Part shown: piece by piece, positions 28,366-36,300 of the stretch
How the letters are laid out: the number at the start of each line of letters is the position of its first letter
Numbering within the stretch: the stretch's first letter is position 1
Origin: DAONJL01 sp035405645 [NCBI: bacterium]
Lineage (GTDB): Bacteria; JAGOBX01; DAONJL01
Length of the DNA: 64,000 nucleotides
Direction: 5' to 3'
NCBI GenBank assembly: GCA_035405645.1
Contig: DAONJL010000011.1
Location: forward strand, 1 to 64,000
Translations under genes and position numbers: made by a program
The notes under the pieces: model-generated
Seen by the model: the letters and a program-made list of their open reading frames with translations, nothing else
Database searches by the model: none
What the model was told of the DNA's origin: nothing

Positions 28366-28914
28366 ATGCAAACTGCATTAGGTTTAATAGAATTATCAAG
28401 TATTGCACAAGGTTATTTAACTGCTGATGTAATGTTAAAAGCAGCAGAAGTAGAACTTGTGATAGCACGCACTGTCTGCTCTGGGAAATTTATTGTTATT
28501 GTAAATGGTTTAGTTGGTCCTGTTAAAAGTAGTGTGAAAGCAGGAATAGAAATAGCTGATTTTGCTTTAATTGATTCGATGATTATTCCTAATATTCATC
28601 CAGATGTTTTACCCGCATTAAAAGGATTAAATGTAATTTCAGAAACCGAAGCACTTGGTGTAGTTGAATCTTTTGCTATTGCTTCATTAATAGAAGGCGC
28701 AGATATAGCAGTAAAAACAGCAAATGTAAAATTAATAGAAGTGCGATTAGCAATGGCACTTGGCGGAAAAGCATATTTTACAATAACAGGGACAGTTGCA
28801 GATGTAACAAGTTCTGTTAATGCAGCATCAGATTTTATAGCAGAAAAAGGCGCTCTTGTTAATAAAATAATTATTCCACGACCTCGTCAAGAAATATTCC
28901 AAGAATTAATCTAA
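28366..28914 (+). CDS. pduT: PduT-like tandem-BMC microcompartment shell protein
   Basis: 182 residues, two BMC domains in tandem (about 3-85 and 95-178), so it forms pseudo-hexameric trimers. It matches PduT over its length: ALGLIELSSIAQG, the pore segment RTVCSGKFIVIVNG, IHPDVLPALKGLN, LGVVESFAIASLIEGAD and KIIIPRPRQEIF. Cys38 in TVCSGK corresponds to the Cys that, three per trimer, binds a [4Fe-4S] cluster at the pore of PduT. That allows electron passage through the shell, consistent with the adjacent pduS. proC follows after 1 nt. Confidence 0.92.
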   Translation: MQTALGLIELSSIAQGYLTADVMLKAAEVELVIARTVCSGKFIVIVNGLVGPVKSSVKAGIEIADFALIDSMIIPNIHPDVLPALKGLNVISETEALGVVESFAIASLIEGADIAVKTANVKLIEVRLAMALGGKAYFTITGTVADVTSSVNAASDFIAEKGALVNKIIIPRPRQEIFQELI

Positions 28915-28915
28915 T

Positions 28916-29746
28916 ATGTCTGAAAAGAGAATAGGCTTTATTGGCTGTGGTAATATGGCAACAGCCATTCTGGAAAATATAATCGGAAATCAAATTATAA
29001 AAAGAAATAATTTAATAATTTATGATATTATTAAAGATAAAACAGAATATTTTAATAATAAATACAAAATCGAAATTGCAAAAGACAATAGTGATTTAAT
29101 TCAAAAAGCAGATATAATTTTTTTAGCAATAAAACCACAATCATTAAATGATTTAGAAAAAGAGATAAAAAATAATAATTTTGCTGAAAAATGTATTGTA
29201 TCAATAATGGCTGGAATAAAAACAGATAAGTTATCAAATATATTTAAAAATGCACAAATAGTTCGAACAATGCCAAATACACCAGCATTGGTTAGCGAAG
29301 GTATGACTGGAATTTATTTTAAAAATATTAATGAACAAAATAAAGAAATAATAATAAATATTTTTTCAAGTATTGGTGATTATGTAATTGTTCAAAAAGA
29401 AGAAATATTAAATTTAATAACTGCAATATCAGGTAGTGGACCAGCATACATTTTTTATATAATAGAAGCAATAGAAGAAGCAATTTGTGAGATAAATAAA
29501 TTTAGTGATAGTGAAAAAATAGAGGGGAGGAAAATAATTTTACAAACAATAAAAGGAGCAATAAAATTAATAGAAGAAACAAAAGAAGAACCAGAAAAAT
29601 TACGAAAAAAAGTTACATCACGAAAAGGGACGACAGAAGCAGCAATAAATGAATTTGAAAAAAAGGAATTAAAAGAAATAATAAAAGAAGGTATAAAAGC
29701 AGCATATAAAAGAGCGATTGAATTAGGTGAAGAATTATCAAAATGA
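28916..29746 (+). CDS. proC: pyrroline-5-carboxylate reductase
   Basis: 276 residues, standard ProC length. It would reduce 1-pyrroline-5-carboxylate to proline with NAD(P)H. The N-terminal Rossmann motif IGFIGCGNMATAIL, IFLAIKPQSL, VRTMPNTPALVSEGMTG, AISGSGPAYIF (about residues 168-178) and the terminal SRKGTTEAAINEFEK are all diagnostic. It starts one base after the pduT stop and its stop overlaps the next gene by 4 nt, so it belongs to the pduS-pduT transcript by position, though with no obvious metabolic link. Confidence 0.95.
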   Translation: MSEKRIGFIGCGNMATAILENIIGNQIIKRNNLIIYDIIKDKTEYFNNKYKIEIAKDNSDLIQKADIIFLAIKPQSLNDLEKEIKNNNFAEKCIVSIMAGIKTDKLSNIFKNAQIVRTMPNTPALVSEGMTGIYFKNINEQNKEIIINIFSSIGDYVIVQKEEILNLITAISGSGPAYIFYIIEAIEEAICEINKFSDSEKIEGRKIILQTIKGAIKLIEETKEEPEKLRKKVTSRKGTTEAAINEFEKKELKEIIKEGIKAAYKRAIELGEELSK

Positions 29747-30717
29747 AAAAAACAAGTGGTTTTAAATTTGATATTTTTAAAAAGAAATATTTAGAACAAT
29801 TAAAAAAATTTTTTATTCATTATCCTTATAAAAAATATCAATTATCGACAATAGGAATAAGCAAACGAAAAATGACAGAATATTTATTAACAACAATAGA
29901 AGGGGAAGAGACATTTAATTTTGCTGCAATCGCAAAAACTAAATTAGTTGGTTTTATCACATTAAAAAAATTATTTTTTTTATCAAATATTTTTGGTTAT
30001 AATATTTTTTCAATGAAACATTTTTTATATGATAATTCATTTAAAGAAAAATCAAAATTATTATTAAATTATTCAATTGCTGAAAAAAAAGAGATAGATG
30101 TAATCACCTGTAAAGTAGCATCAGATGACATTACAACAATTCATATTTTAGAAGATAATAATTTTAATTTTGTAGGTAATCAATTAGATTTAATATTAGA
30201 TTTGACAAAATATAAGAAGAATTATGAGTATGAAAAAAAATATATAAGAGAAGCAAAACGAGATGATTTTAAAGAAATATATAAAATCATCAAAAAGGTT
30301 CATACTAAAAATCCATATATATATGACCCGAATTTTGATAATAATGATGTGGTAAAATTGTATTGTAAAATATTAGAATACCATCTGAATGATGAATTAT
30401 ATAAAATATTTGTTTATGAAAAAGAAAATCAGGTAATTGGCTTTATAACAATAAAATTAAATGTAATATTTTCAAAATATGCAGGTAAAAATTGTGTGAG
30501 TCTGGATTTTATTGGTGTACAAAATAATTATCAGAATAAAGGAATTGGTTCACAATTAAATGCTTTTTCATTAGATTATTTAAAAGCAAATAATTATGAA
30601 ATTTGTGCTGTTAAAACTTTATCAGATAATTATTATTCTATTTATATTTGTTCAAAATTTGGATTTAAAATTACATCATCAAATTTATTATTTCATAGAT
30701 GGATAAAAAAAGTATGA
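29743..30717 (+). CDS. double-domain GNAT-family acetyltransferase
   Basis: 324 residues made of two GNAT-like halves. The N-terminal half (about 1-150) has degenerate strands (FNFAAIAKTKLVGFITL, DDITTIHILEDNNF). The C-terminal half (about 165-324) is more typical: IREAKRDDFKEIYKII, VIGFITIKL, LDFIGVQNNYQNKGIGSQLN with the acetyl-CoA pyrophosphate loop (Q-x-x-G-x-G variant NKGIGS), and YYSIYICSKFGF. Such double-GNAT proteins resemble sialic-acid or sugar-amine acyltransferases of envelope pathways (TDP-fucosamine acetyltransferase RffC-like), but the acceptor cannot be told. Coupled to proC and the next gene by 4-nt overlaps. Confidence 0.75.
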   Translation: MKKTSGFKFDIFKKKYLEQLKKFFIHYPYKKYQLSTIGISKRKMTEYLLTTIEGEETFNFAAIAKTKLVGFITLKKLFFLSNIFGYNIFSMKHFLYDNSFKEKSKLLLNYSIAEKKEIDVITCKVASDDITTIHILEDNNFNFVGNQLDLILDLTKYKKNYEYEKKYIREAKRDDFKEIYKIIKKVHTKNPYIYDPNFDNNDVVKLYCKILEYHLNDELYKIFVYEKENQVIGFITIKLNVIFSKYAGKNCVSLDFIGVQNNYQNKGIGSQLNAFSLDYLKANNYEICAVKTLSDNYYSIYICSKFGFKITSSNLLFHRWIKKV

Positions 30718-31655
30718 ATTCAAAATATAAAAAATTTGATTTAACAAAAGTTAAAATATTGAGTATTAAAGATAGGAAAAATCTTGTATCCTATAAAGAT
30801 TTTTTAAAAATAAAAAATTTAAAAGAAATAAGATTAAAAAACTTTGTTAATATATTACCTGATATATTAATGGCAAAAGAATTAAAAGAATTATTATTGT
30901 TAATGAAAAATGCTTATAAAAAAAATAAACCAATAATAATAGCAACAGGAGCACATTCAATAAAATGTGGATTGAGCCCATTATTTATAGAACTAATAAG
31001 ACGAAAAATGATTTCATTAATTGCATTAAATGGTGCTGGTGTTATTCACGATGTAGAAATTGCACTCATTGGTGAAACATCTGAAAAAGTTGATATATCA
31101 ATAAGAGATGGTTCATTTGGTATGGCAAAAGAAACAGCAGAATTTATAAATAGTGCACTTGAATTTGGTGTTAATAATAATATGGGCTATGGTGAAGCAG
31201 TTGGTTATTTTATTGATAAAAAAAATTTAAAATATAGAAAATATTCATTACTATATAATGCATATAAAAACAATGTACCTGTTACAGTTCATATAGGAAT
31301 TGGAACTGACATAATTCATCAACAACCATCGACAAAAGGTGAAATAATTGGAAAAGCATCATATACAGATTTTTTAATATATATTGAAAAATTAAAAGAG
31401 ATAAGCGATGGTGGAATTTATTTGAATATTGGTTCAAATGTAATTTTACCTGAAGTATTTTTAAAAGCAGTAACAGTGATAAGAAATACAAATCCAGATT
31501 TTAAAAATTTTTATACTGCAAATTTTGATATGATTAAACATTATCGACCAACAACAAATGTAGTTCACAGACCAGTATTAAATGGGGGCAAAGGTTTTAA
31601 TTTTATTGGGCATAATGAGATAATGATACCATTATTATTTTTTTCATTATTTTGA
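30714..31655 (+). CDS. deoxyhypusine-synthase-like protein of unknown function
   Basis: 313 residues from ATG 30714 (ATGA overlap with the previous stop; an ATG at 30699 is also in frame). The sequence PIIIATGAHSIKCGLSPLFI, ALNGAGVIHDVEIALIGETS, DGSFGMAKETAEFIN and VTVHIGIGTDIIHQQP recalls the bacterial deoxyhypusine-synthase-like family, which shares the NAD-binding fold of eukaryotic DHS. In bacteria there is no eIF5A to modify, and the true function of this branch is unsettled. Some members act in polyamine metabolism. I base this on remembered family features; a domain search would settle it. Confidence 0.6.
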   Translation: MNSKYKKFDLTKVKILSIKDRKNLVSYKDFLKIKNLKEIRLKNFVNILPDILMAKELKELLLLMKNAYKKNKPIIIATGAHSIKCGLSPLFIELIRRKMISLIALNGAGVIHDVEIALIGETSEKVDISIRDGSFGMAKETAEFINSALEFGVNNNMGYGEAVGYFIDKKNLKYRKYSLLYNAYKNNVPVTVHIGIGTDIIHQQPSTKGEIIGKASYTDFLIYIEKLKEISDGGIYLNIGSNVILPEVFLKAVTVIRNTNPDFKNFYTANFDMIKHYRPTTNVVHRPVLNGGKGFNFIGHNEIMIPLLFFSLF

Positions 31656-31670
31656 AATTATTTATTTTTC

Positions 31671-31700
31671 TTGACATTTAGTTCAAAAAATAAATATATT
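31671..31700 (+). promoter_or_regulatory. promoter before the decayed nuclease gene
   Basis: TTGACA (31671-31676), 18-bp spacer, TATATT (31695-31700). The first ATG lies at 31710, so transcription would start about 3 nt before it, the same leaderless spacing as for pduS. The promoter appears intact although the gene behind it is broken. It may now serve the cyclic-nucleotide-binding gene downstream. Confidence 0.55.
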
Positions 31701-31709
31701 AAATTAAAT

Positions 31710-31960
31710 ATGGAAGAGGCATTTTAAAAAAGTGACTATGATTCAGCCTGGAAAGAAATAATTGAAAAATTATTAGTATCGTTTTTATATTTTTTATCCA
31801 TCATTAACAAAAATTATTAATTTTAATGGAGGCTAAAATTTTTAGATAAAGAATTAAAGAAGATATTATCTGCAAATAAAAGAAGGGAAAAAGCATTTGA
31901 TAAATTAATAAAGTTAAGATTAAAAAAGGCAAAGAGAAGTGGTTACCTATAAAAAAAATA
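31710..31960 (+). pseudogene. decayed remnant of an Rpn/DUF4351-type PD-(D/E)XK nuclease-transposase family gene
   Basis: Reading across frames restores a family-like N-terminus. The ATG frame gives MEEAF, an in-frame TAA at 31725-31727, then SDYDSAWKEIIEKLLVSFLY; the next frame gives FYPSLTKIINFN; a third gives KFLDKELKKILSANKRREKA and FDKLIKLRLKK; a further shift gives GKEKWLPI. These match in order the usual Rpn-family start (YDSPWKE...FFP...DKEL...DKLVKV..K.GKE.W). At least three frameshifts plus stops disrupt it, and the C-terminal part is missing. It is the only hint of mobile or recombination-promoting genes in the window. Confidence 0.7.
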
Positions 31961-31976
31961 AAAAGAGGAAAATATT

Positions 31977-32576
31977 ATGAATTTATTAACTAAATTATTA
32001 CCATTATATGAAAAATTTGGTAAAACATTTAAAAAAGGTAGTGTAATTTTTTTAGAAGGTGATATTGGGGAGGAAATGTATATAATTGTGGAAGGTGAAA
32101 TAGAAATTAGCAAAACATATAAATTAGTTGATATAAATAATGAAGCAGAATTGTATTTAGGAAGTGATTGTCAAGTTTTATCAATATTAAAAGCAGGTGA
32201 TTTTTTTGGAGAAATGGCATTATTAAATCAACGTGAGCGTTCAGCAACAGCAATTGCTTTAACTGATGTAAAATTAATTGCAATTGATAAAAAGAATTTT
32301 GAAGTTTTATTAGGGAAAACCAATCCAATAATTTTACAAATATTAAAATCATTAAGTAATAGATTAAGAGAAGCTGATAAATATCCAAGATTAATTCCCC
32401 AAGAACAAAAATTAAAATCAATCAGAACAAAAAAAGAAATTGAAACAGAACCAAAAAAAGATATAAAAGAGAAGCAAAAGATAATTAAAAAAGAAGAAAA
32501 TAAAAAATGCGAAAAATGTAGTTATGAAAATCCATTTAATGCTAAGTTTTGTATGAATTGCGGGGCAACATTATAA
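31977..32576 (+). CDS. cyclic-nucleotide-binding domain protein with C-terminal zinc ribbon
   Basis: 199 residues. A CAP_ED (cNMP-binding) domain spans about residues 13-130: FKKGSVIFLEGDIGEEMYII, then the phosphate-binding cassette FFGEMALLNQRERSATAIAL with the Arg that normally pairs with the cyclic phosphate. No helix-turn-helix follows. Instead there is a Lys/Glu linker and a zinc ribbon (KCEKCSYENPFNAKFCMNCG, four Cys). A non-transcription-factor cNMP sensor is likely, with the ribbon perhaps making protein or nucleic acid contacts. SD AAAGAGGAAA precedes the ATG. It converges with the next - strand gene, with only 2 nt between them. Confidence 0.8.
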   Translation: MNLLTKLLPLYEKFGKTFKKGSVIFLEGDIGEEMYIIVEGEIEISKTYKLVDINNEAELYLGSDCQVLSILKAGDFFGEMALLNQRERSATAIALTDVKLIAIDKKNFEVLLGKTNPIILQILKSLSNRLREADKYPRLIPQEQKLKSIRTKKEIETEPKKDIKEKQKIIKKEENKKCEKCSYENPFNAKFCMNCGATL

Positions 32577-32578
32577 AT

Positions 32579-33367
32579 CTATTTTGGAACTTGTAATTTG
32601 AAAATTTTTGGTAAATTTGATAAAATCATTTTTTTATAATTATTTAAAAATGAATTTAAATCAAGTCTAATGTTTCCATAGCCCAATCTTATATATTGCT
32701 TTTCAAAAACATCAAAAATATCAACTAATATTTTATATTTTAAATTTTGAATGTAAGATAATAATCGCTTATCAATGCCTAAATTTAATTTTTGTGAAAA
32801 ATCATAAATATTATTTGTAGTAAGATAAAGAGCAATGGTAATGTGCCCTTTATTAAAACCTTCTTTATATTTTTGTAATAAACTTTTTCGTATATTATTT
32901 TCAGTTTTAATTATAGTTAATATATTGTTAACTAACTGTGGTGTGTAAATAGAATTTATAAGTTCATTTATAAATTTTTCTTTAGTATCAACTCCATCTC
33001 TAAAAAATTTTAATTCATAAAAATTTATTATTTTATTTATATTTGCTTTTAACCAACGTTTTACTTGATGCTCCTTATTTTTTTTACTTTCTTCAAGTTT
33101 ATAATGCCAATATTTTTCTTTTAATATTTCAATAAATTTTTCAATAATTTTTGAATTTGGCAAATTGGCTTTTTTTGCTTCATCATAAAAATAAATAAAA
33201 TTTTTATTAATAAAATTTATTAAGAATTTATTATTTTGAAATCTTTTTATTAGGTTTTCTAAAATAGTTTCATATTCGCTTTTTTGTGTTGAAGCAGAAG
33301 TTTCTTTTATTATTTTTTGTAATTCAATTATGTTAAAATCATCATTCTCAATTTTATTATTCATCAT
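32579..33367 (-). CDS. uncharacterised helical protein
   Basis: 262 residues, predicted almost wholly helical and charged, with no signal peptide, membrane helix or Cys. It starts MMNNKIENDDFNIIELQ and contains QKYKEGFNKGHITIALYL near the middle. It follows the SprA-like gene by 18 nt on the - strand and might be co-transcribed with it. No family recognised. Coding-like composition and tight packing argue that it is real. Confidence 0.6.
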   Translation of the reverse strand: MMNNKIENDDFNIIELQKIIKETSASTQKSEYETILENLIKRFQNNKFLINFINKNFIYFYDEAKKANLPNSKIIEKFIEILKEKYWHYKLEESKKNKEHQVKRWLKANINKIINFYELKFFRDGVDTKEKFINELINSIYTPQLVNNILTIIKTENNIRKSLLQKYKEGFNKGHITIALYLTTNNIYDFSQKLNLGIDKRLLSYIQNLKYKILVDIFDVFEKQYIRLGYGNIRLDLNSFLNNYKKMILSNLPKIFKLQVPK

Positions 33368-33385
33368 ATTAATTCAAATAAATAG

Positions 33386-36300
33386 TTAAAATTTTAATTC
33401 ACCATAAACTGAAAAACCATAACTAAAATAATCCATTCCATCTCGAACTTTATCAGTAAATAATTTAAAGTTTAGACTACCTGACATCCTTAAATTTTGA
33501 TGTGCATCCCAAGTTAAGCCTGTTGTAAAATCATATTCAGTTGTATTAGCCTTTTGCGATTCTATTCCTGTTCTCTTATTTAAATTTGCACTTATTGTCC
33601 CATTTAATTCTAATCTATTTTTAAATCTTAATAAATTTGATTGTAAAGGATTTTCTATATCAAATGGTTTATTTAATAAATAACTCCATCTAAAGGAAGG
33701 ATTTAATTGAGTTGTAGTTAAAGTTGAAACAATATTATTTGAAGTATTTTCAGTTTTTGAAATAGAATAAGGTAAATCAAATCCAGTTTTAAAAAAATCA
33801 CTCCAGTTTATTTGACCACCTATTTTTGGTTTGAAATTTGTTGTCCTGCTATTAGGTTGAGTTGTTACACTATATAAATAATCATTTGTTAAAGTTGCAC
33901 TTTGTGTTTTAACAAGCAAATTTATTTCTTTCAAATTTAATGCGCCATTTAAATTTGCTGATAGGTTTTTATTAAATGTTTCTGAATTTTGTGATTGAAT
34001 TGTGTTATCTGATAAAGAAAAATTATATCTTAAATTTAATGGTTTCCATATTATTAATCGTCCTGAAATATTATGATTAACAGTATTTGAAGCATTTGTT
34101 CTTTGTAATGAAATTGTATCACCGCCAATTGGTGCTTTCTTTTTTGACAATGAAATAAAATTATCTTCAAAGTAATTCGAAATAATATCACTGAAACTAA
34201 TAGATGGATCAAGGTCAGTATATTTCGCTGATATATCTTTTTTAAATGAATAATTTAATTCAAGAAAATTAAAGCCTTTCCAGATTTTATTAAAATAAGT
34301 TGGAACTGATAAAGCAAAAGAACCAGAGACATTTGCATCTTTTTTCTTTGGATATTGTCGTGCTTTTAAATTTTCTGAATAATTTGCATTTGTATTTATA
34401 TTTATATTAAAAAAATTTATATATTTCCACCATTTCTCTGGTGCCATATTTATTGTTATACCAGCATTGCCAGATATATTTTTTATTGGTTCTGAATCAA
34501 TATTTGCAATATCATAATTTAAATTACGTGTGTATGAAAATTTTAAATTTGGTTTTATTCCAATAAATTCTATTATATCTATTCCTATATCAGTATTTAA
34601 GTTTTTATCTTCTAATCCAGAATATTTTCTTGTTTTATGATATTTATCATAATATTTTATTGTTGGTGTAAGTGTAATCCATTTCCAGGGTTGATGTGTT
34701 ATTGAAACTTTTTTATCATAAATATTATATTTATCATAAGTGCTTTGATAATTACCTGTTATATAATTTTTTTCATCAAGATTATTTTGATATTCATATG
34801 CTAAACCAATACTAAATTTTTGACCTAATGAGATATATTTTAAAACAGGAATTTTTTTAAATGGTTTTTGTGATATTGAATAAGAATAATCAACTCTTGA
34901 CAAAAAATTTTTCGTTGTTAATTCTGAAATTGTTGCTTTGTAATAAGTATTATTGAAATTTTCGTTATAAGATATGTTTAATGTTGGAAATAGATTTCTT
35001 CTTATTGCTAATGTATAAGCATTTGATTTTGATTCTGTATAGCCTAATTTATTTCGTTCAACATTTTCTACTTCATCTGGTTCAATCTGTGTTTTTGAAT
35101 TTGTTGTTTTAAATGTTAAAGGAATTGACAATTGCCATTTCGCTGGTGTTAATTTATGCAAATTTAATGTAGATGAGAAATCTTTTGTTGTATTTATTTC
35201 TGGGACATAAGATTGTGCTGTTGTTGATGTTATTTCGCCTATCTTTTGAAATTTATTATCACGTTGATAATAACTTCCATTTGCTGTGATAAAATCCTGA
35301 TAAATATTACTATTAAAAGCAATTTTTTTACCTATACCTGTTCGTTGGATTACATCTGCGGTATGTAAAAAATTTATTTGAACCTTACCTGCTATCAGAG
35401 TGCTTGTATCTGGGATAATTCCAAAAGATAGTTTATTTATTGATTTAATATTTGGTTGTCCATAAATATAATAATTTTCATCAAATCCAACTTTATATGG
35501 TGGTGTATCATTTACTAATAATTCTTGATATTTGTTTTTTATTTTTTTTAAACTAATAGTAACTTTAGTCCAACTATTTGCCGGTGGTGGTAGTTTGACA
35601 CTATATTGAAAATAATTATTTGCATCACCAAATCTAAATGCTAATGTTTCACCATTATAATTTTCTGATGTATTCCTTATATAAAAAATTAGACTATTAT
35701 AATCTGAAATATTTATTGTCCTTGTCATATCATAATATGTCCATTTAGTATCTATCAAATTATCATACACTATTTCTATTGCCTGTTCTTTTATATAATC
35801 ATCATCTTCTATATCACGCGTTCCTATTTCTTCATTTAAAACAATATATTCATAAGGATTATCTTTATTATTAACAGAGCGAACATAAAAAGAAGTGTCA
35901 TCTGGATTAGAAACTTCCCATTTATTTCCTACAATTGCAATATAATCAGTATAAATTGAACCACTGATTTTTTCATTTATTACATTATCTTTTTTTCTAA
36001 ATATTACTCTGATATGTTTTATATTTGTTGAATCAGCATCCTGATTTTTAAATGCACTTTTTGCTAAATCAAATAAATTAAAATTATAAAAAATCCAGCC
36101 ATTACTGCCTATTGATGTATCAGCATTTAATTCTATATTTTGATAAATATATTTTCTTTCATCTTTTTTAAAACTTTTTGCATCAAGTTGACCATCACCA
36201 TCCATATCTTCTGACTCTAAAATATTATTATCATTTCCATATATAGTTCCATTTATATTTATTCCTTCATCTTCATTTGGTGATTTATCCAGAAAACCAT

